Below are positions 16,851-25,552 of a DNA stretch of 32,052 nt, piece by piece. A program made the translations under genes and the position numbers. This DNA is from Alphaproteobacteria bacterium (GTDB lineage: Bacteria > Pseudomonadota > Alphaproteobacteria > Rickettsiales > JABDBP01), in the NCBI GenBank assembly GCA_013288565.1, contig JABDBP010000015.1:622-32673 (forward strand). The letters are read 5' to 3'. Under the pieces are notes generated by a model. It saw only the letters and a list, made by a program, of their open reading frames with translations. It was not told the DNA's origin and made no database searches. Numbering within the stretch: position 1 is the stretch's first letter; each line of letters begins with the position of its first letter.

Positions 16851-18362
16851 CTAAGCTACCATCCGGCGATTATATCCAATAGCCTCAGCAAGATGCGGCT
16901 TGGCGATGGAGGATGCACCTTCCATATCGGCAATGGTGCGGGCAACTTTCAGGGTGCGGTTGTATGAACGCATGGAAATGCCGGATTGTTGGGCGGCGCG
17001 CACCAGCAATTCCTGGCATTCATCATCGAGAGCGCAGAATTTTTGCAGCAGATCGCCCTCCAGGTCCGAATTGTTGCGGGTATTGCTATTTTTATAGCGC
17101 TCGTTTTGCATATCGCGCACTTTCTTAACTCTTTCAGCGACCTTAGCGCTTGGTTCCAATGTTCCCTGCTTCGCCTGGATTTGTTTTATTTCCACCGCCG
17201 GGACATCAATGTTCATATCAATCCGATCGAACAGCGGCCCAGAAATGCGCGATTGATATTCAGTGGCGCAGCGCGGCGCCTTGCCGCAGGCTTTCGCGGC
17301 ATCGTCGAGATGGCCGCAACGGCACGGATTCATCGCCGCGACTAATTGGAAATTGGCCGGATAAGTAACGTGCGAATTGGCGCGCGATACTGTCACCTCT
17401 CCATTTTCCACCGGCTGGCGTAAGGAATCCAAAACCTGGCGCGGGAATTCCGGCAATTCATCCAGGAACAAAACGCCATTGTGCGAGAGCGTCACTTCAC
17501 CCGGTTTGGCGCGCACTCCGCCGCCTACCATCGCCGCCATTGAACAAGAATGGTGGGGATCGCGGAACGGGCGATGCCCGGAAATCCGGCCTTCGCGGAT
17601 GGTTCCGGCGATTGAGCCAATCATGCTCACTTCGAGTATTTCTTTGGGTGCAAGCGGCGGCAGAATTCCGGAGAGCGCCCGGGCGAGCATGGATTTTCCG
17701 GCGCCGGGAGGGCCGACCATCAAAATATTATGCCCGCCGGATGCCGCGATTTCCAGGGCGCGCTTGGCGGTTTCCTGGCCGACGATACCGGAAAGATCGG
17801 GATATGGGGAAGTATCATTAACCGGCTCGGGTCTAACCGGCGGGGTTATAAACTGGCTGCCTTTGAAGTGGTTGATGATCGAAAGCAGGTGAGGGGGTGC
17901 GAGTACCTCAATATCCCCGGCCCACATCGCTTCCGGGCCGTTATATTTTGGGCAGATGACACCACGACCGCTGCTAGACGCTGCTATCGCCGCCGGGATT
18001 ACGCCGGATACCGGACCCAAACCGCCGTCCAACGCTAACTCACCCATGGCGATATAACTATCCAGCATATATTGCTGCAATACCTGCATTTCGCAGAGCA
18101 GGCCGAGGGCTATCGCCAGGTCGAAATGGCTGCCTTCCTTTTGCATGTCGGCGGGGGCTAAGTTCACTGTCACCCGTTTCGCCGGGGCGGCAAGGCCGAT
18201 GGAATGCAAGGCGCTCCGCACCCGTTCGCGGCTTTCCGCCACCGCCTTATCGGCCAATCCGACAACGCTGAAAGAGGGTAATCCCGGCGAAAGATGTACC
18301 TGAACGTCGATTTCTATCGCCTCAATACCCTGAAATGCAACGGTTTTTACTCTTGAGACCAT
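16851..18362 (-). CDS. comM: YifB/ComM family magnesium-chelatase-like AAA+ ATPase
   Basis: ComM is a hexameric branch-migration helicase that helps integrate DNA during natural transformation. The 503-residue protein has the N-terminal S5-like domain (SRVKTVAFQGIEA, LSPGLPSFSVVGL, RVTVNLAPADMQKEGSHFDLAIALGLL) and a Lon-like part. The Mg-chelatase AAA+ core has Walker A GPPGAGKS (217-224), HHSCSMAAMVGGG, the Walker B area GVLFLDELPEF and NPCRCGH. The C-terminal Mg_chelatase_C domain has QSGISMRSYNRTLKVARTIADMEG. It is complete and of standard length. It is divergent from the histidine kinase gene and two bases upstream of mnmE. No competence genes are nearby, so the role in uptake is inferred from the family. 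Confidence 0.95.
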   Translation of the reverse strand: MVSRVKTVAFQGIEAIEIDVQVHLSPGLPSFSVVGLADKAVAESRERVRSALHSIGLAAPAKRVTVNLAPADMQKEGSHFDLAIALGLLCEMQVLQQYMLDSYIAMGELALDGGLGPVSGVIPAAIAASSSGRGVICPKYNGPEAMWAGDIEVLAPPHLLSIINHFKGSQFITPPVRPEPVNDTSPYPDLSGIVGQETAKRALEIAASGGHNILMVGPPGAGKSMLARALSGILPPLAPKEILEVSMIGSIAGTIREGRISGHRPFRDPHHSCSMAAMVGGGVRAKPGEVTLSHNGVLFLDELPEFPRQVLDSLRQPVENGEVTVSRANSHVTYPANFQLVAAMNPCRCGHLDDAAKACGKAPRCATEYQSRISGPLFDRIDMNIDVPAVEIKQIQAKQGTLEPSAKVAERVKKVRDMQNERYKNSNTRNNSDLEGDLLQKFCALDDECQELLVRAAQQSGISMRSYNRTLKVARTIADMEGASSIAKPHLAEAIGYNRRMVA

Positions 18363-18473
18363 TTATTTTTTAAAAAAGCGGTTGTATTAACCTTTTATTA
18401 ACCATTTTCCTATTTAATAGTAGGGTTTACTATATTTTTCAAAATTATTCATATTAAAATTTGTTTGGAAGGA

Positions 18474-20225
18474 ATGAAGGTGATTTTTTACGATCATAAA
18501 AAACTGCCGATAAGCAAGCTGCTGATAGTATTAAGCGGCATCATAATCTTGCTCAACTGCACAATTATAACCTATCGGGCGATTTCCGGTCACCAAAAGG
18601 CCGTGGAGATCGGGAAGGCCGATTCCGAACGACTCACCAATATTCTTTCAGACCATGTGGAACTTACGTTTCTCGCCGCTGATTTGACACTGCGCCGCGC
18701 CGTCGAGCGGCAATATTTCAACGCCCTGTTCGGTAACAACCTGACCGAGGATACCTACAACAACTTCATGCTCTGGGTTGATGAAACGCCTCAGATTTCC
18801 GCCATGCTGCTCGCTGACGAAAACGGCAACATCAAGCTCATCTACCGCAAGAAAGGCTATGAAACCTGGTTTGAAGGTAAGGAATCCATCGTCGACAAGG
18901 AAATATTTTATATACACAAGGACATCGGCGACCAGGACGTTTATTTCGATGTCTCCAAGGATAAATGGATAAGCGACCACGGGCTGGTGATGATGAGCCG
19001 GAGAATCACCAAGATAAACGGCGCGTTCGGCGGGGTGGTGCTGGCGCTGGTGGATAATAAATACCTGACGGGTTTTTTTAATTCCGTCACCACCGGTAAA
19101 GCCGAGAAAATGGCGCTCTTCTACGAAAACGGGCAGGAAAGCCGGCTCCTGATCAATATGCTGGACAGCTCCGAGGAAGGTTTCACCGCCAAGATGCTCG
19201 GCCAACAAGGCGCAGCTGCGCCAGTGCAGAAGGCCGTATCGATGGTGGATCGGGATAACCCGGATGGGCTTTTCCGCATCTACACTGTGAAATCCATTCC
19301 CAACCTGCATATCGCCATTACAACCGTGGCCTATGGCGGTGATATATTCGCTGGTTGGCGGCAGGCACGCACCCATGACATTATATTCCTGCTGATATTC
19401 AGCGCATTTGCCGGGGTGATATGTTATTTCGCCTCTGCCATGTCCGGCCAGATGCAGCGGGTCGAGAAATCGGAAAAAGCTGCCATCACCGCCAGCCAGG
19501 CCAAATCCGAATTCCTCGCCAATATGAGCCATGAACTTAGGACGCCCTTGAATGCCATCATCGGGTTTTCCGAGATGATGCAGGGCGGCTATTTCGGGCC
19601 ATTAAACGAAAAGCAGGCCGACCGCATCCATGACGTAACTCTCTGCGGCCACCACCTACTTGACTTGATAAACGACATCCTAGAATTCTCGCGGGCTGAA
19701 GCCGGGCGCATGTTACTCAAAGAGGGTCAGGTTGATATATCCCAGGTGGTTGCGGAAGTGCTTCGCATCTTCGCCGAAAAAGCCAAGGCCGAAGAGATAA
19801 AAATCACCGTCAATACGCCTAAGAATTTACCGAAAATCCGTGCCGACGAGCGGAAAATAAAACAGATATTGTTGAATCTCGTATCCAACTCGCTGAAATT
19901 CACCGGCAAGGGCGGCAGCATCAATATAAGCGGCTTCATCGGCAACGAAGGCGGTTTCGTCATGGCAGTTGCCGATACCGGTATCGGTATGGCGGAAGCG
20001 GATATACCGAAGGCACTCTCGGTATTCGGCCAAGTGCATAATCAAATTCATAAGGAGGGCACCCATGAGGGCACCGGCCTCGGCCTGCCATTATGTAAAA
20101 TGCTGGCCGAGCTGCATGGCGGATCCTTAAAACTCGAAAGCCTGGAAGGCGTCGGCACCAAGGTCAGCATCTTTCTCCCGAAGGAAAGGGTAATCCCCGG
20201 GAACCAGGAGGAGTTGGGGATTTAG
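18474..20225 (+). CDS. Membrane sensor histidine kinase, orphan
   Basis: This sensor kinase has TM1 (about 15-37), a periplasmic sensor of about 260 residues of the PDC/Cache kind (SDHVELTFLAADLTLRRAVERQ, ISAMLLADENGNIKLIYRKK, SRRITKINGAFGGVVLALVDNKYLTGFF) and TM2 (about 302-322). The HisKA domain has the phospho-acceptor His353 in MSHELRTPLNAIIGFSEMM. The HATPase domain has N box NLVSNSLKFT, G1 VADTGIGM and G2 GTGLGLPLCKMLAELHGG. The kinase core resembles alphaproteobacterial PleC/DivJ-like enzymes. No receiver domain or neighbouring response regulator exists. GGAAGG lies too close to the ATG at 18474 and better fits a GTG two codons on (18480), so the exact start is open. Upstream is an AT-rich divergent promoter region shared with comM. 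Confidence 0.9.
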   Translation: MKVIFYDHKKLPISKLLIVLSGIIILLNCTIITYRAISGHQKAVEIGKADSERLTNILSDHVELTFLAADLTLRRAVERQYFNALFGNNLTEDTYNNFMLWVDETPQISAMLLADENGNIKLIYRKKGYETWFEGKESIVDKEIFYIHKDIGDQDVYFDVSKDKWISDHGLVMMSRRITKINGAFGGVVLALVDNKYLTGFFNSVTTGKAEKMALFYENGQESRLLINMLDSSEEGFTAKMLGQQGAAAPVQKAVSMVDRDNPDGLFRIYTVKSIPNLHIAITTVAYGGDIFAGWRQARTHDIIFLLIFSAFAGVICYFASAMSGQMQRVEKSEKAAITASQAKSEFLANMSHELRTPLNAIIGFSEMMQGGYFGPLNEKQADRIHDVTLCGHHLLDLINDILEFSRAEAGRMLLKEGQVDISQVVAEVLRIFAEKAKAEEIKITVNTPKNLPKIRADERKIKQILLNLVSNSLKFTGKGGSINISGFIGNEGGFVMAVADTGIGMAEADIPKALSVFGQVHNQIHKEGTHEGTGLGLPLCKMLAELHGGSLKLESLEGVGTKVSIFLPKERVIPGNQEELGI

Positions 20226-20236
20226 ATGGCTACTTG

Positions 20237-20788
20237 CTATACCCCCTTTAGGCCTATGGTTTTATCAAGCACCTCTGCCAGAGTAGGCTCCAATTGCCGA
20301 TTGATGGTGACACTCAAAGTATAACCATCATTCACCCGCCCGCAGAGTTCATCTATATTTATATCCTGCTCTTCCGAAAAACCGCTTCTACCCTTAGTTT
20401 CTTCCAGCAGTTCCTTGGAAAGCCCGTTTAATTCGAGCACGCCCTGATGGCAATCCAATATCGAGCGTGCCAAAGCTTTGCGGAAAAATGCTGGGATGTC
20501 ATCTGATTCCGCCAGTGGGTGCATTGGCGGCAGGCCACCCACCGCATTCATCACCGCACAATTATCGGCGATCATCTGAGCTCTTGAAAAAGCATTAGCA
20601 AAATATTCCTGCACGATCGGGTTGATTATGCGGTCGCGGAATTTGAAGCCGCCTTCGATGCCTTCCAATCCCAGGCAAATCTCGCCCTTTGGCGAAAAGA
20701 CATCGCTCATCAGCAGCCGGAACATCGAGAGCAAATTTTCCGCACCCGGATCACGGGCAAAATCATTCGGTGGTATTATGATCGGCAC
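20237..20788 (-). CDS. Uncharacterised protein coupled to gpsA
   Basis: I do not recognise this 183-residue protein. It looks soluble and mostly helical, slightly acidic, with no signal peptide or membrane segment. Visible features are a hydrophobic N-terminus (MPIIIPPNDF), a mid-region with NAFSRAQMIADNCAVMNAVGG, a CHQGVLELNGLSKELLEE helix and an acidic stretch EEQDINIDELC before a final beta-like YTLSVTINRQLEP. It starts with GTG immediately after the gpsA stop codon, with GGAGG 8 bases upstream inside gpsA, so it is the last gene of an ileS-gpsA operon. It is convergent with the histidine kinase, 11 bases away. Context alone does not define a job. Confidence 0.75.
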   Translation of the reverse strand: MPIIIPPNDFARDPGAENLLSMFRLLMSDVFSPKGEICLGLEGIEGGFKFRDRIINPIVQEYFANAFSRAQMIADNCAVMNAVGGLPPMHPLAESDDIPAFFRKALARSILDCHQGVLELNGLSKELLEETKGRSGFSEEQDINIDELCGRVNDGYTLSVTINRQLEPTLAEVLDKTIGLKGV

Positions 20789-21772
20789 TTAAAATTCCTC
20801 CTTCGGGCTTCGCTCAAGGAGCGCTGATACGGTTTTATCTATATCCGCCCCTTCATGCAGTATAGCATAAACTGCGGCAGAAATCGGCATTTCTATGCCA
20901 AGTTTTTTTGCAAGCATGGCTACTGACCGGGCACTTGCTACACCCTCGGTCACCTTATGCCCCCGGTTTTTAAGGATTTTTGCCAGATCTCCGCCTTTTC
21001 CCAATTCATAGCCCAGGGACATATTACGCGATTTTAAAGATGAACAGGTAAGCACCAAATCGCCAATTCCGGTGAGTCCCATCAAGGTTCCAGGCTTACC
21101 GCCGAGTTTCACCGCCAGCCGCATGGTTTCGGCCAACCCGCGGGTGATCAGTGCTGCGCGGGCGTTTTCGCCATAGTCTTTGCCCATGGCAACGCCGCAG
21201 GCGATAGCAATAACGTTTTTCACCGCGCCGCCCACTTCCGCGCTGATTATGTCGGTCGATTGATAGATGCGGAAGATATTGCTGGCCAAGATTTTTGCGA
21301 TTTCTTCGCCGGTTTTTTTATTTTCGCAGGCAAGCGTGGCGGCGGCGGGAAATCCTGCGGCGATTTCCGAGGCAAAATTCGGGCCGGATAAAACGGCAAC
21401 AGGATTTTTTGGGAATATTTCTTCCACTATTTCACTCATCAACTTCAACGAATTTTCCTCGATGCCTTTGCAGCAAATGATTAGGGGGGCGTTGGTGGCT
21501 ATTTGCTCGCAAATCTCCCGCAAATGCTGCGAGGGAACCGCCAGGAAAATCCCCTTGGCCGCAGAAATATCGGCAAAATCGGAAACCACTTTTATATTCT
21601 TCGGGAGTTTTATCCCCGGCAGATATGGTTTATTTTCCTGGGCTTTGTTGATGTGGAGCGCAAGTTCGGAATTCCGGGACCAGAGTATTGTTTCATAGCC
21701 GTTTGCGGCGATTCTTATCGCCAAGGCCGTTCCCCATGCACCAGCGCCGATTATTGCGATTTTCTTTGTCAT
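20789..21772 (-). CDS. gpsA: NAD(P)-dependent glycerol-3-phosphate dehydrogenase
   Basis: GpsA makes sn-glycerol-3-phosphate from dihydroxyacetone phosphate for phospholipid synthesis. The 327-residue protein has the Rossmann motif IGAGAWGTAL (8-17), FLAVPSQHLREI (76-87), CCKGIE (100-105), LSGPNFASEIA (128-138), the catalytic lysine Lys185 in GGAVKNVIAIACG, and the substrate-binding segment ENARAALITRGLAEM-like, with LTGIGDLVLTCSS further on. Its ATG directly follows the ileS stop codon with no spacer, and its own stop abuts the next GTG start. The three genes thus form a tightly packed operon. Confidence 0.96.
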   Translation of the reverse strand: MTKKIAIIGAGAWGTALAIRIAANGYETILWSRNSELALHINKAQENKPYLPGIKLPKNIKVVSDFADISAAKGIFLAVPSQHLREICEQIATNAPLIICCKGIEENSLKLMSEIVEEIFPKNPVAVLSGPNFASEIAAGFPAAATLACENKKTGEEIAKILASNIFRIYQSTDIISAEVGGAVKNVIAIACGVAMGKDYGENARAALITRGLAETMRLAVKLGGKPGTLMGLTGIGDLVLTCSSLKSRNMSLGYELGKGGDLAKILKNRGHKVTEGVASARSVAMLAKKLGIEMPISAAVYAILHEGADIDKTVSALLERSPKEEF

Positions 21773-24700
21773 TTACACCACTGAAAATTCCAGGTTGATT
21801 TTTCCTTCGTCCAGTTCAGTTTCGAATTTATGCTTGCCTTCTGCCTTGCCCAACTCCAACGATGCAGCCAAGACTTGCTCCATTATATATGCCTTATTAG
21901 CTTTTATCGCCTCCTCAATTTTCCCTTCGGCACGGATTGAAACCACAATACGGTCGGCGATGTTCAGGTTCGCATCTTTCCGCGATTGCTGGATAAACCG
22001 CACCACGTCCCGCGCGATGCCTTCCATTTCCAGTTCCGGAGTAATGGTAAGATCGAGGATGACGAGGGCATCATTGGTGGAGAGTGGGGATGCTCCCTTT
22101 TTATCTTTTGGCTCTAGTTTAATACTGAATTGATAATCCACTTCCCCATCTTCATCGGTATAGTAAGTATTTACTAAAATTTCTCCCGCCACTTCTACTT
22201 CAATAGGAATCCCTAAATCATCAATTTTTGTCAATTTCCATTCACCTTTTTTGCTTGCCGGAATAATTTGCTTCATTTTTTCGGCAATTTCTTTTCTTTT
22301 CGCTGCCTGCCGGGCATTTACTTCCAAACGCTTTACGGCGACGCCAGCGAGGTTCTCTGAAAAGGCCACTTCTTTAACATTAGCTTCATCACGGATAATT
22401 TCTTCATAATATCTATCCCAGCCAAAAACTTCGCTAAACTTTGTGGAGTTAGATTCGGAATATACAGAGAGTTTTGCCAATGGCTGGCGGATGCGGATAT
22501 TTTCGACATTTCTTACCGCGTGCGCGGCATTGCAGATTTCCCTGACCTTATCCATATTTTGTATGATATTAATAATCTCAAAATCACCTTTATCGAAGGC
22601 TTGGCCATCGAACTCCACATTTTCTATTGTCCCCATCTTAGGAAATTCAGTGAGATGGACGCTTTCTTCTCCTGTCAATCCCCGGTAGATTTCCTCCGAA
22701 ACCAGCGGCAGCAATGGCGCCATAGTACGGCACATTACATGCAGCAAAGTATAGAGCGTATTGTATGCTGTCTGCTTATCGTTATCATGTCCGGATTTCC
22801 AGAAACGCTCTTTGCTGCGACGGATATACCAGTTATTCAGCACCTCAAAGAAATCCTGAATTGATTTGTAGGCTTTCGGCGTATCAAAACTATCCAGTGC
22901 AGTCTTCGCCTGCGCCACTGCATCGCGGCATTTCGCTAAAATATACCCATCCATCAAATTATCGGAACCAGAACTAAATTCCGCCTTTACCCCATCTGCA
23001 TTCGCATAAAGCGTGAAGAAATTATAGGCGTTCCAGATCGGTTTGATGTATAGCCGCACCGCGTCGCGGATGAATTTGCCGTCTTTATCGATGTGGAGTT
23101 CGTGGCCGTGCATTACCGGCGAGGCGCACATCAGCCACCTGAGGGCGTCGGCGCCGTACTGGCCGAAGATTTCCTTCGGGTCGACGTAATTATTGAGGCG
23201 CTTGGATAATTTCTGGCCCTTATCGTCCAAAACCACGCCGTGGCAGATGCAATTTTTGAACGGCGGCTTGTCGAACAACGCCGTTCCCAAGACCATCAAA
23301 GTATAAAACCAGCCGCGAGTTTGCGCTTCATATTCCACGATGAAATCGGCGGGGAAATGGCGTTCGAACCAATCCTTGTTTTCAAACGGATAATGCACTT
23401 GCGCGAACGGCATCGCGCCGGATTCGAACCAGCAATCAAGCACGTCGGGGACTCGGGCGTATTCCTCGCCGCCCTCCGTTATCACGATTTCATCGACGAA
23501 TGGCCGGTGCAGGTCAGTGATTTTTTTGCCTGAAATTTTTTCCAGTTCCGCGATGCTGCCGAACACTTTTATTTTCCCGGATTTGCTCCGCCAAATCGGA
23601 ATCGGGCAGCCCCAGTACCGGTTGCGGCTGATCGACCAATCCCTGGCACCTTCCAGCCATTTGCCGAACCGGCCGTCTTTGATGTGCCCGGGAATCCAGT
23701 TGATTTGCTGGTTTAATTCCACCATCCGGTCACGGAATTTTGTGACTTCGACGTACCAGCTTGGCAGCGCGCGGTATATCAACGGCGTATCGGTGCGCCA
23801 GCAATGCGGGTAATTGTGTTTGAAATCTTCCTGGTGAATTAACGCGCCGGTTTTTTTCAGCCATTCGATGATGCGTAAATTCGCCAGGCCGTATTTTTCC
23901 AGCTGCTCCGGTTTATATGGCTCATCGGGATTTTTATTTTTATCGGCGGCGACGTTTAGGCCTTTCAATTTCAAATCCGGCAGATCAAAAATTTCATCGG
24001 TATATCTGCCACGTTCATCGACCGGGCAGACGAGTTCTATTCCGTTGGCCTCGCACACCCGCTGGTCATCCTCGCCGAATCCGGGGGCGAGGTGGACGAT
24101 GCCGGTGCCCTCTGCATCGCTAATAAAATCACTCCCATCCAAAATGCGGAAAGCGTGCTTGTGATTCGGGAAATAAGGAAACAGGGGATGATAGGAAAGT
24201 CCGATTAAGTCAGAGCCCTTAATTATAACTAAAATCGCACCATCTTGTTGTAAATATATAGGTTGGTCTTGCGAAGCATGGTCAAAGTTACGAGCAACAT
24301 TGTCAAATAAATGTGAAGAAGTTACAGATTGAATTATGCAAGTATCACCTTCAATTCTACATACATAATGAAGTGATTTTGCTACAGCTAAAGCTAAATT
24401 ACTAGGTAGTGTCCATGGAGTTGTTGTCCAAGCCAAGACTCTGCATTTTCTTACATTAGAAAGAACTGGTAATAATACCGCAGGATCGGCTCCTACTGCC
24501 ATCAAGCTAGGACTACTAATAAAATTGGGAATATTATTTAATATAAACGCCACCGTCACCGCTTTATCCGTCCGCTCGCGGTAGGAATTATCCATGCGCG
24601 TTTCGAAATTGGAGAGCGGGGTTTCCATCGCCCAGGAATAGGGCATTACGCGGTGGGATTCGTAAATCAGGCCTTTGTCATACAGCGTTTTGAACGCCCA

Positions 24701-25258
24701 CATCACCGATTCCATGTAATTCAAATCCATGGTTTTGTAGTCGTTTTTGAAATCGACCCAGCGCGCCTGGCGGGTGACGTAATATTCCCATTCGTGGGTG
24801 TATTTCATCACCGATTTGCGACAGTGGGCGTTGAACTTCGCGATGCCGAATTTTTCGATTTCCTGCCGGCCAGCGATGCCGAGTTCTTTTTCAGCCCCCA
24901 TTTCAGCGGGCAGGCCGTGGCAATCCCAGCCGAACCGGCGCTCGACTTTTTTGCCCTTCATGGTTTGATAACGGGCGAAAATATCTTTGACGAATCCGGT
25001 TAGCAAATGGCCGTAATGCGGCAAGCCGTTGGCGAATGGCGGGCCATCGTAGAAGACGAAGTTTTTGGAGTGCTGAGTGCTTAGTGGCGAGTGCTGAGTT
25101 CCATTCTCTGCACTCTGCACTCTACACTCTATCGACTTTTGAAACGTCCCATCTCCCCGCCAAAATCCCAATATCCCTTCCTCGATTTTCGAGAAATCGG
25201 GGCTAGGATTTACTTCCGGGTATGGCTTTGCGGCAAGCTTGGGAGAAGGTTTGGTCAT
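21773..25258 (-). CDS. ileS: Isoleucyl-tRNA synthetase, long eukaryote/archaeal-like type
   Basis: This class Ia synthetase charges tRNA(Ile). At 1161 residues with a C-terminal extension it belongs to the IleRS2 type found in archaea, eukaryotes, Rickettsiales and some other bacteria, a type often naturally resistant to mupirocin (family knowledge). Motifs are DGPPFANGLPHYGHLL with HYGH (81-84), FGWDCHGLPAE, the editing-domain Thr-rich motif WTTTPWTLPSNLAL (279-292), GTGIVHLAPGFGEDD, SRNRYWGCPIP and KLSKR (683-687) in place of KMSKS. Two oddities are a 20-residue insert (about 45-64) from a palindromic repeat, directly before the HYGH-bearing strand, and AT-rich, differently coded sequence over residues about 240-358. 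The frame is intact. It heads the ileS-gpsA-unknown operon. Confidence 0.96.
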   Translation of the reverse strand: MTKPSPKLAAKPYPEVNPSPDFSKIEEGILGFWRGDGTFQKSIECRVQSAENGTQHSPLSTQHSKNFVFYDGPPFANGLPHYGHLLTGFVKDIFARYQTMKGKKVERRFGWDCHGLPAEMGAEKELGIAGRQEIEKFGIAKFNAHCRKSVMKYTHEWEYYVTRQARWVDFKNDYKTMDLNYMESVMWAFKTLYDKGLIYESHRVMPYSWAMETPLSNFETRMDNSYRERTDKAVTVAFILNNIPNFISSPSLMAVGADPAVLLPVLSNVRKCRVLAWTTTPWTLPSNLALAVAKSLHYVCRIEGDTCIIQSVTSSHLFDNVARNFDHASQDQPIYLQQDGAILVIIKGSDLIGLSYHPLFPYFPNHKHAFRILDGSDFISDAEGTGIVHLAPGFGEDDQRVCEANGIELVCPVDERGRYTDEIFDLPDLKLKGLNVAADKNKNPDEPYKPEQLEKYGLANLRIIEWLKKTGALIHQEDFKHNYPHCWRTDTPLIYRALPSWYVEVTKFRDRMVELNQQINWIPGHIKDGRFGKWLEGARDWSISRNRYWGCPIPIWRSKSGKIKVFGSIAELEKISGKKITDLHRPFVDEIVITEGGEEYARVPDVLDCWFESGAMPFAQVHYPFENKDWFERHFPADFIVEYEAQTRGWFYTLMVLGTALFDKPPFKNCICHGVVLDDKGQKLSKRLNNYVDPKEIFGQYGADALRWLMCASPVMHGHELHIDKDGKFIRDAVRLYIKPIWNAYNFFTLYANADGVKAEFSSGSDNLMDGYILAKCRDAVAQAKTALDSFDTPKAYKSIQDFFEVLNNWYIRRSKERFWKSGHDNDKQTAYNTLYTLLHVMCRTMAPLLPLVSEEIYRGLTGEESVHLTEFPKMGTIENVEFDGQAFDKGDFEIINIIQNMDKVREICNAAHAVRNVENIRIRQPLAKLSVYSESNSTKFSEVFGWDRYYEEIIRDEANVKEVAFSENLAGVAVKRLEVNARQAAKRKEIAEKMKQIIPASKKGEWKLTKIDDLGIPIEVEVAGEILVNTYYTDEDGEVDYQFSIKLEPKDKKGASPLSTNDALVILDLTITPELEMEGIARDVVRFIQQSRKDANLNIADRIVVSIRAEGKIEEAIKANKAYIMEQVLAASLELGKAEGKHKFETELDEGKINLEFSVV
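25067..25130. repeat. GAGTGC palindromic repeat inserted in frame inside ileS
   Basis: On the coding (minus) strand, repeats of GAGTGCAGA are followed by a short loop and then CACTCAG/CACTCGCCACT repeats. They form an imperfect inverted repeat of the same family as the one in leuS. It encodes about 20 residues (ECRVQSAENGT... to ...LSTQHS) between FQKSI and KNFVFYDGPPF, where homologues have only a short linker. Confidence 0.8.
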
Positions 25259-25300
25259 ATTCGTCAGAATAAAGCCAACGAATATAATGAAAATCGCCTA

Positions 25301-25438
25301 CTAATCCAGATTATTGTTAACCGCGTCCTCTGGTTCCAGCACAGACGGACTGAACAGTGAAGCGATGGCTACTGGCAGCAGCATCGCCGGGCTGATGAGG
25401 ATGAGAAATAAATAGAGAAAGAATTTGATCAAAGCCAT
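25301..25438 (-). CDS. Possible small membrane protein upstream of ileS
   Basis: This is a 45-residue frame from the ATG at 25438: MALIKFFLYLFLILISPA, then a second hydrophobic stretch (MLLPVAIASLF) and an acidic polar tail. The pattern of basic start, membrane segment and charged tail is plausible for a small membrane protein. A promoter-like TTGCTT-17-TATACA lies just before it and would give a nearly leaderless transcript. There is no Shine-Dalgarno sequence and no recognisable family. It may instead be just part of the ileS leader. Confidence 0.3.
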   Translation of the reverse strand: MALIKFFLYLFLILISPAMLLPVAIASLFSPSVLEPEDAVNNNLD

Positions 25439-25443
25439 ACATT

Positions 25444-25472
25444 TGTATACAACTATAACGCGATATAAGCAA
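25444..25472 (-). promoter_or_regulatory. Possible promoter of the ileS operon
   Basis: Reading on the minus strand, TTGCTT (25472-25467) and TATACA (25449-25444) are separated by 17 bases. It would drive the small frame and ileS-gpsA-unknown. It is divergent from the bufA promoter, about 80 bases away. Confidence 0.35.
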
Positions 25473-25552
25473 TAGAAAAATATCCACATATTTCAACTTT
25501 TAGTTGCGCAGGACATTTCGCAATAACTTTTCCTGGTGACACTGTGAAACTT

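Noticed and set aside
15851-16882. Long plus-strand open frames opposite mnmE
   Set aside because: The minus-strand gene has all GTPase motifs; the antisense products are low-complexity Ser-rich sequences with no family signature.
18648-19532. Long open frame of 294 codons on the minus strand opposite the histidine kinase
   Set aside because: It mirrors a complete kinase with intact motifs; its translation has no recognisable domain and follows from codon bias on the other strand.
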